Origin: Aphanothece sp. CMT-3BRIN-NPC111
GTDB taxonomy: Bacteria; Cyanobacteriota; Cyanobacteriia; Cyanobacteriales; JAHHGU01
Assembly (NCBI GenBank): GCA_019359765.1
Contig: JAHHGU010000028.1
Span: 1 to 60,048, forward strand
Length of the DNA stretch: 60,048 bases
Direction of reading: 5' to 3'
The notes under the pieces were generated by a model. That model did no database searches. It worked only from the letters and a program-made list of their open reading frames with translations, and was not told where the DNA came from. The position numbers and the translations under genes are program-made. This document shows positions 18,683 through 27,745 of the stretch, piece after piece. Every line of letters starts with the position of its first letter. The first letter of the stretch is position 1.

Positions 18683-20128
18683 ATGGCGTCAAGACCTATG
18701 GCAGATTTCAATCCTGTTCTCAACCGCACCGCCTCAAAACCATCTCGCCAAGTTTCTTGGTGGACAAAACTAATCGCGATAGTAGCAGTCGTCAACTTAG
18801 TTTTAGTGCTGTTTAATCTCAGCTATATTCCTTGGCGCGACCTATATCTGCGGCATATCCCAAGTATTGTTGCTTTCTACGATCCCTTTAAAGGAATTGA
18901 ACCGCATCGTGTAACTCAAAAGTACCTCAACACAGTTGATGAACTGGAACAACAGCTGCATCAAGTTGAGCCGCAAGCTCCTGAAGCTGAGCGTTTACTA
19001 GAAGACTTACGCAACCAAAGCGTTACCATGATTAATGAAAACCCCTTCATGGTGGCGTCTAAGGTTGGCACCTTCGCAAAAATTAAAAAACGGATACGTC
19101 AACATATCGGTACTGAATCAGCTAAAGAAGCGTTTAAGACGTTTTGGAGTTCTGAGTACTTAGTAAGTAACGGCGTAGATAAAGAACTTTCTTTCTTTGA
19201 CCACCAAATTAGACCGTTGATCCAAGTTAACTATTTTCGTGACCTTGATGATACTGGTCATTTTGTCGATAAGTTTTGGCGGATTGACATTTTCTTTACC
19301 GCCTTTTTTAGTATCGATTTCCTCATACGTACCTTTTTAATGAGTGCCCAGTCCCCTGAGATTAACTGGTTGGGGGCGATGGTGCGGCGCTGGTATGATG
19401 TCTTACTCCTCCTCCCCTTTTGGCGCTGGTTGCGCGTCATCCCAGTAACCTTGCGGCTGCATCAAGCTAATTTAGTAAATCTAGAAGGTGTGTTAGCGGA
19501 TATAACTTATGAACCAGTGGCTTACCTAGCAGATAAAGTTTCTAAATTTGTGATGGTTCGGTTTATAAATCACACACAATATGCCATTGAACAAGGAAAT
19601 GTAGCACGCTTTATCTTAAAGCCAAGAAAGTATATTACCATTAACAATATTAATGAACCGGAGGTAATTGTTGACCGCTTTATGCAATTGATAATCTATA
19701 AAGTTTTGCCACAAGTCCAGCCGGAAATGGAAGCACTACTGCATCACAGCCTTCAAGCAGCGTTCAAACAATCTAACTTTTATAAAGATTTCCAAAAGCT
19801 ACCTGTTATTGGCAATATGCCTGTAGAAGCGACAGAACAGCTAGCTAATAATCTGGCTCAGGCAGCAGTAAGCGTACTTAAATACTCATACACAGACACC
19901 AAAGCGCGGGAAGTTTTTGACCACTTAACACAAAATTTCCAAGCAGCTTTACGCAGAGAAATACAGGATGATAAAACGCTTTCTGAACTACAATTGCTGC
20001 TCTCAGATTGGTTGGAAGAACTAAAACTGAACTACGTGCAGAGTTCAATGGCGATCGATTCTAAAGCAATACTGGCAGAAGTCGAGCAACTCCACCAGGC
20101 AGCAGACAGAAATAGTTATGAGTTATGA
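18683..20128 (+). CDS. Conserved membrane protein of unknown function
   Basis: 481 residues. A hydrophobic segment near residues 28-45 (LIAIVAVVNLVLVLFNLSYI) and another near 205-225 (FFTAFFSIDFLIRTFLM), with a further amphipathic stretch DVLLLLPFWRWLRVIPV, suggest a two- or three-pass membrane protein. The rest is helical and charged, with a likely coiled coil at residues 90-115 (VDELEQQLHQVEPQAPEAER). The PWRDLYLRHIPSIVAFYDPFKGIEPHR region looks conserved-type. The segment layout FSIDFLIRTF...RRWYDVLLLLPFWRWLRVIPV recalls the voltage-sensor-like part of ion channels, but no pore is visible. I know no function. An ATG at 18698 is an alternative start. It converges with the M41-like gene. Confidence 0.75.
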   Translation: MASRPMADFNPVLNRTASKPSRQVSWWTKLIAIVAVVNLVLVLFNLSYIPWRDLYLRHIPSIVAFYDPFKGIEPHRVTQKYLNTVDELEQQLHQVEPQAPEAERLLEDLRNQSVTMINENPFMVASKVGTFAKIKKRIRQHIGTESAKEAFKTFWSSEYLVSNGVDKELSFFDHQIRPLIQVNYFRDLDDTGHFVDKFWRIDIFFTAFFSIDFLIRTFLMSAQSPEINWLGAMVRRWYDVLLLLPFWRWLRVIPVTLRLHQANLVNLEGVLADITYEPVAYLADKVSKFVMVRFINHTQYAIEQGNVARFILKPRKYITINNINEPEVIVDRFMQLIIYKVLPQVQPEMEALLHHSLQAAFKQSNFYKDFQKLPVIGNMPVEATEQLANNLAQAAVSVLKYSYTDTKAREVFDHLTQNFQAALRREIQDDKTLSELQLLLSDWLEELKLNYVQSSMAIDSKAILAEVEQLHQAADRNSYEL

Positions 20129-20180
20129 GTTTTGAGTTTTGAGTTTTGAGTTAAAGAGTTAGAAATAGTTTTGAGTTAGT
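20117..20180. repeat. Short tandem heptamer repeat (GAGTTTT)
   Basis: Consecutive copies of GAGTTTT/GAGTTAT cover the stop codon of the membrane-protein gene and run beyond it. The same heptamers occur, inverted, at 21266-21308 and again at 43281-43355. Such short tandemly repeated heptamers are known in cyanobacterial genomes. Confidence 0.8.
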
Positions 20181-20289
20181 TAATAATTCCAAACTATTCT
20201 CACGGAATCGATTAGCTGATTCGCCCCTGTATGCGATACATAGAGACGGCTGAGTGCGATCGCCCTGGCTGCTAGAGTTATAAATGCTT

Positions 20290-20354
20290 GGTCTCTCCCC
20301 GGTATGAAGCACGGAATACGGCACTACGTGCCTGTTCCTCCGGGGCTTTGAGAC
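20290..20354. other. Long multi-segment hairpin between convergent genes
   Basis: Nested pairing is visible: GTCTC/GAGAC outermost, then CCCCGG/CCGGGG, then GGAA/TTCC, then GGCAC TAC GTGCC at the tip. The region lies between two converging genes. It could be a bidirectional terminator without a clear T-run, or a palindromic repeat element. Confidence 0.5.
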
Positions 20355-20402
20355 TCCCGCTAAGTTGTTTGTAAATTTTTAGCTTTGAATTAAAGATATT
20401 TT

Positions 20403-21086
20403 CTATAACTCAAAACTTTTAACAATTCTATGTTGCTCAATGAGCTGACAGCATTCCGCGACTGGTGTGCGTTGTTCCATTGCCGTCACCAGTGCTTCGT
20501 AGGCCGCCCAATGCTCCTGAATCAGAGTTTTGGCTTGGAGAGTGCAAAAGCGCTCTTGCTGTAAAGACTCACTGACAGGACGTTTCAGTGAAGCCAGTAC
20601 TCCTTGAAGTTTCTGTCTGTCTTCTGCGCCGCCCTCAGCGCTGCCATAGACTAATGTTTCTGCGGCAATGCCAGCCATCCACACAGTGCAGTACTGCTGG
20701 ATGAAGATTTGTGGCACTGGTGTGGTTAAGTTAGGTTCGGCAAAGGTTACACCTCCTTGTCCCGGTTGCCCCTGCCTGAAGGCTTCCCAAGCGCTAAGAA
20801 CGTAGCCAGTAATGGCAATATCTAGTAAGTAAGCGACTAGAAAGTGACCAGCTTCATGCCGAATGATACGCTGGCGATACTCAGGAGAAGCACTAGCAAG
20901 CGAATCTAAAAGAAGTGTGACGCCTTTGCCTTGCCAACTAAGGCTATCTAAGGTAACTATGCTCAAAATACCAAAGGTGGCGATCGCAGGAATTGCTGGT
21001 GATATGTTCAACAATGGCCCCAGCAGACTCAAAAGCGTCAGGGCAAATACGCCAATGGCAATTAAATTTAGGGCTGTTTGCTGCAT
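20403..21086 (-). CDS. FtsH/M41-like membrane metalloprotease lacking an AAA domain
   Basis: 227 residues from the ATG at 21086. Two hydrophobic segments near residues 5-25 and 32-47 anchor it. Then comes the zinc motif HEAGH (77-81, in RRIIRHEAGH context as RQRIIRHEAGHFLVAYLL), and GGAEDRQ with D156, matching the third zinc ligand of FtsH. No ATPase domain is present, so it resembles the AAA-less M41-type proteins of cyanobacteria and plastids. A longer frame up to 21170 only reads through a CAAGGGGGA-type tandem repeat and is unlikely to be translated as homologous protein. It ends in convergence with 18683-20128. Substrate unknown. Confidence 0.78.
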   Translation of the reverse strand: MQQTALNLIAIGVFALTLLSLLGPLLNISPAIPAIATFGILSIVTLDSLSWQGKGVTLLLDSLASASPEYRQRIIRHEAGHFLVAYLLDIAITGYVLSAWEAFRQGQPGQGGVTFAEPNLTTPVPQIFIQQYCTVWMAGIAAETLVYGSAEGGAEDRQKLQGVLASLKRPVSESLQQERFCTLQAKTLIQEHWAAYEALVTAMEQRTPVAECCQLIEQHRIVKSFEL

Positions 21087-21091
21087 GGGAA

Positions 21092-21178
21092 GGAGATGGG
21101 GCAAGGGAGACAAGGGGGCAAGGGGACAAGGGGGCAAGGAGACAAGGGGACAAGGGGGACAAGGAGACAAGGAGGATT
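21092..21178. repeat. GACAAGGGG-type tandem repeat
   Basis: Purine-rich decamer-like units (GGGACAAGGG/GGGGCAAGGA) repeat about nine times directly upstream of the M41-like gene, where its promoter and ribosome binding site would be expected. The frame stays open through it. Confidence 0.75.
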
Positions 21179-21265
21179 TGATATTAATTTTGACCGCTGC
21201 GCGGAGTTATAACTTATGAGTGCGTGAGTTATGAATGAAGAGTTAAAAATTAATAACTCACGGGG

Positions 21266-21308
21266 GTTAACTCAAAACTCAAAACTCAAAACTCAAAACT
21301 CAAAACTC
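21266..21308. repeat. Short tandem heptamer repeat (CAAAACT)
   Basis: AACTCAAAACTCAAAACTCA and following copies end just before the stop codon of the VanY-type gene. They are inverted relative to the run at 20117, so the M41-like gene is bracketed by inverted heptamer runs. Confidence 0.8.
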
Positions 21309-21322
21309 CTAAATTTTGGCTC

Positions 21323-22180
21323 CTACTTCTTGATAGGGGAAGCAGGCGTCGCCCCTTCTTTTGGCTCCGGACTTTTGACTACTAAATTCTTAGCTTTATA
21401 AAACGTTTCTAAGCTCTGGGTATCGCCTACAAAACGCCAATGCCACGGCTCATAATTGACACCTTGGACATTATCACGCGGAAACGACATCTCAAAACTA
21501 AAGCGAGGGGCATTCTTCTGTAGCCACTTAAACGCTGCTGTGTTTTCAAACTTGGGATTCAGATTCGTTGCTGGTGCGTTTCCATCGCCAATATCTACAG
21601 CGTAGCCGGTGTGGTGTTCGCTGTAGCCTGGAGGCGCACTCACTTCTGCCCGCTCTTTGGCGTCCTGTCCCCGCTCTGCCTTAACATCAAAAAATAAGGG
21701 CTGCTGTTCTGCGATCGAGCGGAAACCCGAAATCGTCACTAAGATAACGCCGTCAGCCCGTGCCGCTGCCACCATCGCGTTATATTTTTTCGCCGCAGCT
21801 TTGCGAAGCTTGAAGCTACCCCCCCCGGCGATGGGTTGCAGTTCTGATGCTGGTGCCTCTTTGTAGGGCAAGTGCCCCAGGAGGTTATCGGCAGGCGTCT
21901 GGCTGCCTGTTGAGCTTTGCGAAGACTGTGGGGAGGAAGCCACCTTAGGCTTGGGTGCTGGGTTGCCGATTAACAAACCAGCGATAAAGGCGATCGCTCC
22001 CAATCCTACCAGACCGCTAATCAGCACAACTGGCTTTACCCGATATCGGCGATTGACAATCGGCGTATCCCGCAACGCTACCGGAATATCATCGACTGGC
22101 GGCAGTTCCGAGACATTTGGTGGTTTTTCAGGCGAACCAGTATTATCCAATAATCCACTCCTGCACAAGGCTATCTGCAT
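21323..22180 (-). CDS. Membrane-anchored D-alanyl-D-alanine carboxypeptidase (VanY, M15B)
   Basis: 285 residues. A short cytosolic N-terminus is followed by a TM helix near residues 52-72 (LISGLVGLGAIAFIAGLLIG), a Ser/Gln-rich linker, and an M15B catalytic domain. Zinc and active-site motifs are SGFRSIAEQQPLFF, SEHHTGYAVDIGD (His and Asp ligands) and EPWHWRFVG (final His). The domain would trim the terminal D-Ala of peptidoglycan stems in the periplasm. It lies upstream of the M41-like gene on the same strand, separated by repeats, so co-transcription is doubtful. Divergent from the AEC transporter. Confidence 0.88.
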   Translation of the reverse strand: MQIALCRSGLLDNTGSPEKPPNVSELPPVDDIPVALRDTPIVNRRYRVKPVVLISGLVGLGAIAFIAGLLIGNPAPKPKVASSPQSSQSSTGSQTPADNLLGHLPYKEAPASELQPIAGGGSFKLRKAAAKKYNAMVAAARADGVILVTISGFRSIAEQQPLFFDVKAERGQDAKERAEVSAPPGYSEHHTGYAVDIGDGNAPATNLNPKFENTAAFKWLQKNAPRFSFEMSFPRDNVQGVNYEPWHWRFVGDTQSLETFYKAKNLVVKSPEPKEGATPASPIKK

Positions 22181-22270
22181 TTTAGACTGATGCTGATTAC
22201 ATCAATCGCAAGGATAATCTTTTAGCAACTCAATTAGTATTACAAAATTGCTCGCTCTACAACTGAGGCT

Positions 22271-23191
22271 ATGCCCAATCTAGAAACTCAGCTGTTAGAA
22301 CTCTATATACGGCTGGGTTGCGGTGTCCTGCTGGGATGGGTTCTGGGCCGCCAGTTGCCCAAAATTATACCTGTATATGTAGGTAAATTTCTTTTCTGGG
22401 TAGGAGTACCGATCAGCATTTTCGCCTTTCTGCGTCAGGCGGACTTATCTGGACAAATTTGGATAGCACCAGCGGCTGCTTGGGTGGCTATTTTATTGGG
22501 AGCCGGATTAGCCTGGATCTGGATTAAGAGACAAGCGTCCTGGATCAAACCAACTCAAGGCAGTTTTCTGTTAGCTGCAATGGTCGGTAACACGGGTTAC
22601 TTGGGTTATCCCGTAACCTTGTCTTTGGTGCAGCCCCAATACTTCGGTTGGGCGCTTTTTTATGACCTGATCGGAACCACTTTAGCCGCCTATGGGTTGG
22701 GCGTTATCTTGGCGGCTCGCTTTGGTTTGGGGGCGCAGAGTCGCTGGCAGTTAATCCAAACTGTACTGATAAACCCAGCCCTATGGAGCTTTGGGTTAGG
22801 GCTGGTTTTACGCCACCTACCCCTGCCAACACTAGCTGAACAAAGCCTACATTGGTCTGCTTGGGCTGTCGTGGCGCTCTCTCTAGTGCTAATTGGGATG
22901 CGGCTGAGCCAGTTGTCTTCTTGGGGCAGTCTGCAACAGGCATCAATTAGTCTAGGAATTAAAATGCTGCTGGTTCCCTTATTTTTGGGCATTTGCCTAT
23001 CGCTGCTGGGCGTTACGGGTCCACCTCAGCTCGTTATTGTTTTGCAAATGGCTATGCCTCCAGCCTTTGCTACCCTCGTCCTTGCAGAAGCCTACAATCT
23101 GGATCGGGAACTAGCGGTTACAGCGCTGGCTGTTGGGTCGATAGGGCTTCTGGTCACTATCCCCGTCTGGTTATTACTATTTGGTGCTTGA
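22271..23191 (+). CDS. AEC-family permease
   Basis: 306 residues with about ten hydrophobic segments and the AEC layout: N-half IIPVYVGKFLFWVGVPISIF, a conserved GNTGYLGYPVTL loop near residues 118-129, and a C-half with MAMPPAFATLVLAEAYN followed by the last two helices. The AEC family exports or takes up organic acids and related anions. The substrate cannot be read from the sequence. Its last 15 bases overlap the end of the minus-strand phosphoribosyltransferase, so the two transcripts converge. Confidence 0.85.
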   Translation: MPNLETQLLELYIRLGCGVLLGWVLGRQLPKIIPVYVGKFLFWVGVPISIFAFLRQADLSGQIWIAPAAAWVAILLGAGLAWIWIKRQASWIKPTQGSFLLAAMVGNTGYLGYPVTLSLVQPQYFGWALFYDLIGTTLAAYGLGVILAARFGLGAQSRWQLIQTVLINPALWSFGLGLVLRHLPLPTLAEQSLHWSAWAVVALSLVLIGMRLSQLSSWGSLQQASISLGIKMLLVPLFLGICLSLLGVTGPPQLVIVLQMAMPPAFATLVLAEAYNLDRELAVTALAVGSIGLLVTIPVWLLLFGA

Positions 23192-23728
23192 AGGCGCTGG
23201 GTAAAATTCTGCCAGTTCTGCTGGACTCAGATGCTCATAGCGTTCAAAGGGTTGATGAATCCAGGGATTGCCGGGTAAATAATCTACGTAGTAGTCAGGT
23301 GCGATGGTCAAAGACCCGCCTTCGGCGATCGCAGAACAGGCTTTATACCAGAGGACGCCCGTGCGAATTTCCTGGATATCAGCACCATAATGATCCTCTA
23401 GCCAGCGGATAGACTCCTGGAGAGTAATGCCAGAATCTACTAAGTCATCAACTAAGAGAATATGACTGCCTAAGTTTTTGGCGGTCATCGTCAGGTTATG
23501 GGAAAAGGTGATAGCACCTCGCTGCTGGTCGCCTGAACCACCATAAGACGCTACAGCTAAAATTGCCAGCGGCTGCTTGTAGATTCGGGACAGGATATCC
23601 CCAACTCGCAGTCCTCCTCTCGCTAGGCAAACAATCTGGTTAAATTGCCAATCTGAGCGATAAATTTGGACAGCCAGCTGTTCAATTTTTTGGTGGTAAT
23701 CTGACCAGGACACCTCAAGGTCTGGCAT
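23177..23728 (-). CDS. Phosphoribosyltransferase (purine salvage type)
   Basis: 183 residues with a type I PRTase fold. The PRPP-binding loop is HILLVDDLVDSGITL near residues 96-110. The N-terminal IVCLARGGLRVGDIL is typical of xanthine/hypoxanthine-guanine PRTases. It would convert a free purine base and PRPP to a nucleotide in the cytosol. The exact base is uncertain. It converges with the AEC permease with a 15-base overlap and diverges from the GPH transporter. Confidence 0.85.
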   Translation of the reverse strand: MPDLEVSWSDYHQKIEQLAVQIYRSDWQFNQIVCLARGGLRVGDILSRIYKQPLAILAVASYGGSGDQQRGAITFSHNLTMTAKNLGSHILLVDDLVDSGITLQESIRWLEDHYGADIQEIRTGVLWYKACSAIAEGGSLTIAPDYYVDYLPGNPWIHQPFERYEHLSPAELAEFYPAPSSTK

Positions 23729-23798
23729 AACAGGCGCGATTTTATAGATTTAAATTAGATACTAAAGGGGAAGTTTTCATTCTAATCTGTTGTCACGT

Positions 23799-25244
23799 AT
23801 GAGCCATACTTCTCCTGCCGCCAATTCTGGCGTTCCTGCTGAGCCAGAGAAGCTGAACTTTAGCACCAAAGTCGCCTACGGTGCTGGAGATTTAGGCTCT
23901 GCCATCACTGCTAACATCTTGGTGTTTTATCTGTCATTTTTCCTCACCAATGTAGCGGGCATGAGTGCTGGCTTGGCGGGTAGCGTTCGGTTTGTTGCTG
24001 GAATTTGGGATGCTATCAATGACCCAATTGTGGGAGTCTTGAGCGATCGCACCCGTTCTCGCTGGGGTCGTCGGTATCCGTGGATGGCCTTTGGTGCCAT
24101 TCCCTTGGGAATTTTCTTCTTTTTACACTGGCTCGTTCCCCGCTTCAGCAACGACGCTAGTACAAATCAATGGGCATTGTTCTGGTACTACATTGCCCTC
24201 AGTGTTCTCTTCAACACTGCTTTTACTGCTGTTAACTTACCTTACACAGCCCTGACACCAGAGCTAACCCAAGACTATAACGAACGTACCAGTCTCAACA
24301 GCTTTCGCTTTAGCTTTTCAATTGGCGGCAGCATCCTGTCCTTAGTCTTGGCTCAAGTTATTCTCTCTACTATTAAAGACCAAAGCCAACAGTTTTTGAT
24401 TCTAGGAGGCATCTGTGCTCTTCTGTGCATATTCCCCACTTACTGGTGTATTTGGGGTACGCGAAAGCGTGTAGCTACCTTTAACTCAGAACACTTGCAG
24501 GAAGATGCTTCCGCATCTTTGCCTTACTTACAACAGCTACGAATAGTTTTCACAAACCGACCTTTTCTGTTTGTGATCGGAATCTATCTTTTTTCTTGGT
24601 TGGGAGTCCAAATCACAGCCACCATCATTCCTTACTTCGTGGTGAACTGGATGGGTCTGCCAGCACAGGTTTCGGCACAAGTCGCCCTAGCCGTTCAAGG
24701 CACTGCTCTCTTGTTGCTGTTTGTCTGGAGTGCCGTTAGTAAGCGGATGGGTAAAAAAGCTGTTTACTTTATGGGCATGAGCCTGTGGATTATCGCTCAA
24801 GCAGGACTATTTTTTCTACAGCCTGGTCAAGTTGGCTGGATGTATTTTTTGGCTGTAATAGCAGGCTTTGGAGTTTCTACCGCCTATCTTATCCCCTGGT
24901 CAATGATGCCGGATGTGATTGAACTCGATGAACTGACAACGGGCCAGCGTCGCGAAGGACTATTTTATGGCTTCATGGTGCTGCTGCAAAAAATTGGTTT
25001 AGCTATTGGGCTATTCTTTGTCGGTCTTGCTTTGGAGTGGACAGGTTTCCAAGAAACCATTCCCGGACAACCTCTGCCTACCCAACCCGCCTCTGCACTC
25101 CTAGCAATCCGCCTCGCCATCGGGCCTTTGCCAACGCTTGCCTTAATTTGTGGTCTAATACTCGCTTACTTCTATCCTCTAACCCGCGAAGTCCATGCAG
25201 AGATCTTACTGAAACTACGGGAACGGCGATCGCAGGAAAATTGA
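23799..25244 (+). CDS. GPH-family (MelB-like) sugar/cation symporter
   Basis: About 481 residues, twelve hydrophobic segments. The N-terminal signature VAYGAGDLGSAITANIL and the DAINDPIVGVLSDRTRSRWG motif with RRYPWM mark the glycoside-pentoside-hexuronide:cation symporter family of the MFS. The C-half shows PWSMMPDVIELDELTTGQRR, also typical. It probably takes up a sugar or sugar derivative. I used the ATG at 23799 in place of a TTG three codons earlier. Stand-alone gene; a repeat-rich region follows. Confidence 0.88.
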   Translation: MSHTSPAANSGVPAEPEKLNFSTKVAYGAGDLGSAITANILVFYLSFFLTNVAGMSAGLAGSVRFVAGIWDAINDPIVGVLSDRTRSRWGRRYPWMAFGAIPLGIFFFLHWLVPRFSNDASTNQWALFWYYIALSVLFNTAFTAVNLPYTALTPELTQDYNERTSLNSFRFSFSIGGSILSLVLAQVILSTIKDQSQQFLILGGICALLCIFPTYWCIWGTRKRVATFNSEHLQEDASASLPYLQQLRIVFTNRPFLFVIGIYLFSWLGVQITATIIPYFVVNWMGLPAQVSAQVALAVQGTALLLLFVWSAVSKRMGKKAVYFMGMSLWIIAQAGLFFLQPGQVGWMYFLAVIAGFGVSTAYLIPWSMMPDVIELDELTTGQRREGLFYGFMVLLQKIGLAIGLFFVGLALEWTGFQETIPGQPLPTQPASALLAIRLAIGPLPTLALICGLILAYFYPLTREVHAEILLKLRERRSQEN

Positions 25245-25617
25245 AAGGGGGGTGCTTGGGAAACGCGACCGTCCCCCAACGTGCAGGGCTACTTCATTGT
25301 CTAGAAAGGAAAATCAGCATCAATAATCAAACCTTTCGGACTCTGTTTGGGGGACGCGGCCGTCCCCCAATGGGGGGTTTGGGGGGCAGACCCCCCAAAT
25401 CCGGGTTTTAAAGGAAGTAAATGTGGGTAATGACAAGTACATTAGTCCGGGATGCAAGCGTTTGCGGGAAGAACATCTACTAACTACTAACAGCGTAACA
25501 GCGGCGTCAGCCGCCCCTTTGGTGAGCAGAACCTATTGAGCCTAGTTATTTACAACCATCAAATCCCTTAAAGTTAAATAGGTAAAATCCTGTCTTCAGC
25601 CCAAAGGGTAAACTGGC
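25245..25617. other. Repeat-bearing intergenic region upstream of dxs
   Basis: 373 bases. It holds G/C-rich repeat copy B at 25283-25400, then a small GC hairpin (GCGGC GTCA GCCGC at 25501-25514) followed by CCCTTT. The dxs promoter must lie in the last 200 bases. I see no riboswitch-like conserved structure. Confidence 0.5.
25283..25400 (-). repeat. G/C-rich 117-bp dispersed repeat, copy B (inverted)
   Basis: Reverse complement of the copy at 16731-16847, with matches from GACAATGAAGT through GAAAGGTTTGAT to the paired C/G runs (GGGGGACGCGGCCGTCCCCC). Differences are scattered single bases and a short length change in the middle. Confidence 0.8.
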
Positions 25618-27528
25618 ATGCACCTTAGTGAAATAACGCATCCCAACCAGTTGCACGGTCTGTCGATTCGTCAACTTGAGCAAATTGCCCGTGAAATACG
25701 GGAAAAGCACCTCCAAACTGTAGCCACCAGCGGCGGTCATTTGGGACCAGGGTTGGGCGTCGTGGAACTGACACTAGCGCTTTATCAAACTCTCGATCTC
25801 GATCGCGATAAAGTTGTTTGGGACGTCGGTCACCAAGCTTATCCGCACAAACTCATAACTGGACGGTACGATCGCTTCCATACACTGCGGCAAAAAGACG
25901 GTGTCGCTGGCTACCTGAAGCGGTGTGAAAGTAAGTTTGACCACTTTGGAGCTGGTCACGCTTCTACAAGTATCTCTGCCGCTTTAGGTATGGGACTGGC
26001 GCGAGATATGAAGGGCGAAAACTTTAAAACAGTAGCTGTAATTGGCGATGGTGCCCTAACGGGTGGCATGGCGTTAGAAGCAATTAACCATGCAGGGCAT
26101 TTGCCCAAAACTAACCTGCTGGTAGTGCTCAACGATAACGAAATGTCGATTTCGCCTAACGTGGGCGCGATTCCTCGCTATCTCAACAAAATGCGACTTA
26201 GCCCACCCGTGCAATTCCTTTCCGATAACCTAGAGGAGCAGTTTAAACATCTGCCCTTTGTGGGCGATTCCCTCTCCCCAGAACTGGAAAGGGTCAAAGA
26301 AGGGATGAAGCGTCTGGCAGTTCCGAAGGTGGGGGCGGTATTTGAAGAACTTGGCTTTACCTACATGGGGCCAGTGGATGGTCATAACCTAGAGGAACTA
26401 ATTGCCACATTCAAGCAGGCGCACCAGATGCAGGGTCCAGTGCTGGTGCATGTGGCAACGGTAAAAGGGAAAGGATATGCGATCGCAGAAAAAGATCAAG
26501 TCGGTTACCACGCTCAATCCCCCTTCAACCTCGCCACGGGCAAGGCAGCTCCTTCTAGCAAGCCCAAGCCTCCCAGTTACTCGAAAGTCTTTTCCGAAAC
26601 TTTGATCGCCCTGGCAGAGGACAACCCCAACATTGTTGCTATCACTGCGGCAATGGCGACTGGTACGGGTCTAGATAAATTCCAAACCAAACTGCCCAAG
26701 CAATACATCGACGTTGGTATTGCCGAGCAACACGCCCTTACCTTAGCCGCTGGGTTAGCTTGTGAAGGCATGCGACCTGTTGCAGCAATTTATTCCACAT
26801 TTCTGCAACGCGCCTACGACCAGATAGTACATGATGTCTGCATCCAAAACTTGCCCGTCTTCTTATGCATGGATAGAGCGGGAATTGTTGGTGCTGATGG
26901 TCCTACTCACCAAGGTATGTACGACATCGCCTATCTGCGCTGCCTTCCCAACATGGTGCTAATGGCTCCCAAAGATGAAGCCGAACTGCAACAGATGATT
27001 GTTACGGGAGTATCGCACACAGCAAGCCCTATTGCCATGCGCTATCCTCGCGGCAATGGCTATGGCGTCCCCCTCATGGAAGAAGGCTGGGAACCCCTAC
27101 CTATCGGTAAGGCGGAAATTCTGCGACACGGCGATGATGTGCTGATGTTGGGCTATGGCTCAATGGTCTACCCAGCTATGCAGGCAGCTGAACTTCTCAG
27201 CGAGCATGGCATTGAAGCAACCGTAGTCAATGCCCGCTTTGCCAAGCCCCTAGATACGGAGTTAATTTTGCCCCTAGCTCAGCGCATTGGTCGAGTGGTT
27301 ACCTTAGAAGAAGGCTGCATCATGGGCGGCTTTGGTTCAGCGGTAGCAGAAGCAATGCTCGATTGTGATGTGGTAGTGCCAGTGAAGCGCATTGGTGTGC
27401 CCGATCAATTAGTGGATCATGCCACCCCAGAGCAATCTATGGCAGAACTGGGCTTGACCAGTCCGCAAATTGCCGAGCGAGTCCGACTTGCTTTTTTCAG
27501 CCAACAGCTGTCGCCCCTCAGCAGTTAA
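25618..27528 (+). CDS. dxs: 1-Deoxy-D-xylulose-5-phosphate synthase
   Basis: 636 residues, standard length. It makes DXP from pyruvate and glyceraldehyde 3-phosphate, the entry step of the MEP isoprenoid pathway that also feeds phytyl side chains. The thiamine diphosphate motif [18 protein letters not shown] with NDNEMSI is at residues about 146-180. The pyrimidine-binding domain has [17 protein letters not shown], and GYHAQSPF plus [15 protein letters not shown] are the usual DXS strings. The ATG at 25618 gives the normal N-terminus [16 protein letters not shown]. The gene stands alone; a hairpin follows the stop immediately. Confidence 0.97.
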   Translation: MHLSEITHPNQLHGLSIRQLEQIAREIREKHLQTVATSGGHLGPGLGVVELTLALYQTLDLDRDKVVWDVGHQAYPHKLITGRYDRFHTLRQKDGVAGYLKRCESKFDHFGAGHASTSISAALGMGLARDMKGENFKTVAVIGDGALTGGMALEAINHAGHLPKTNLLVVLNDNEMSISPNVGAIPRYLNKMRLSPPVQFLSDNLEEQFKHLPFVGDSLSPELERVKEGMKRLAVPKVGAVFEELGFTYMGPVDGHNLEELIATFKQAHQMQGPVLVHVATVKGKGYAIAEKDQVGYHAQSPFNLATGKAAPSSKPKPPSYSKVFSETLIALAEDNPNIVAITAAMATGTGLDKFQTKLPKQYIDVGIAEQHALTLAAGLACEGMRPVAAIYSTFLQRAYDQIVHDVCIQNLPVFLCMDRAGIVGADGPTHQGMYDIAYLRCLPNMVLMAPKDEAELQQMIVTGVSHTASPIAMRYPRGNGYGVPLMEEGWEPLPIGKAEILRHGDDVLMLGYGSMVYPAMQAAELLSEHGIEATVVNARFAKPLDTELILPLAQRIGRVVTLEEGCIMGGFGSAVAEAMLDCDVVVPVKRIGVPDQLVDHATPEQSMAELGLTSPQIAERVRLAFFSQQLSPLSS

Positions 27529-27588
27529 GCAAAGGCTTTTCTAACGCAGAGGAGTGCAGAATCTGAAGAGAACTCTGCGTTCCTTTGC
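27529..27588 (+). terminator. Hairpin directly after dxs
   Basis: GCAAAGG (27529-27535) and AACGCAGAG (27543-27551) pair with CTCTGCGTT and CCTTTGC (27573-27588), leaving a 7-base bulge. No T-run follows, and the arms are made of the CCTTTGCGTT-type repeat seen elsewhere, so it may be repeat-derived but could stop transcription or protect the mRNA end. Confidence 0.45.
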
Positions 27589-27639
27589 GTAAACCTCCGC
27601 GTCCTTTGCGTTAAAAAGATATTAGACCTACTGCAAGCA

Positions 27640-27690
27640 ATCGCTCAAATCTTGTAAAAATCTGCGTACATCTGCGTTCTCAAAAACCTT
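27640..27690 (-). repeat. GCAGAT-family dispersed repeat (inverted orientation)
   Basis: AATCTGCGTACATCTGCGTT with TTTTCGGA at its end; same family as 16547-16650 read from the other strand. Confidence 0.6.
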
Positions 27691-27745
27691 TTCGGAGGAT
27701 TTTTGCAACGCCAGCCTATTGATACTGAAAACCAGCCAGCCACCA

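Noticed and set aside
25501..25520. GC hairpin upstream of dxs as a TPP riboswitch
   Set aside because: It is only a five-pair stem; no THI-box-like conserved sequence is visible.
27719..27745. TTG start for mtnA
   Set aside because: The extra nine residues are not family-like, and an ATG-ATG pair follows at the normal N-terminus.
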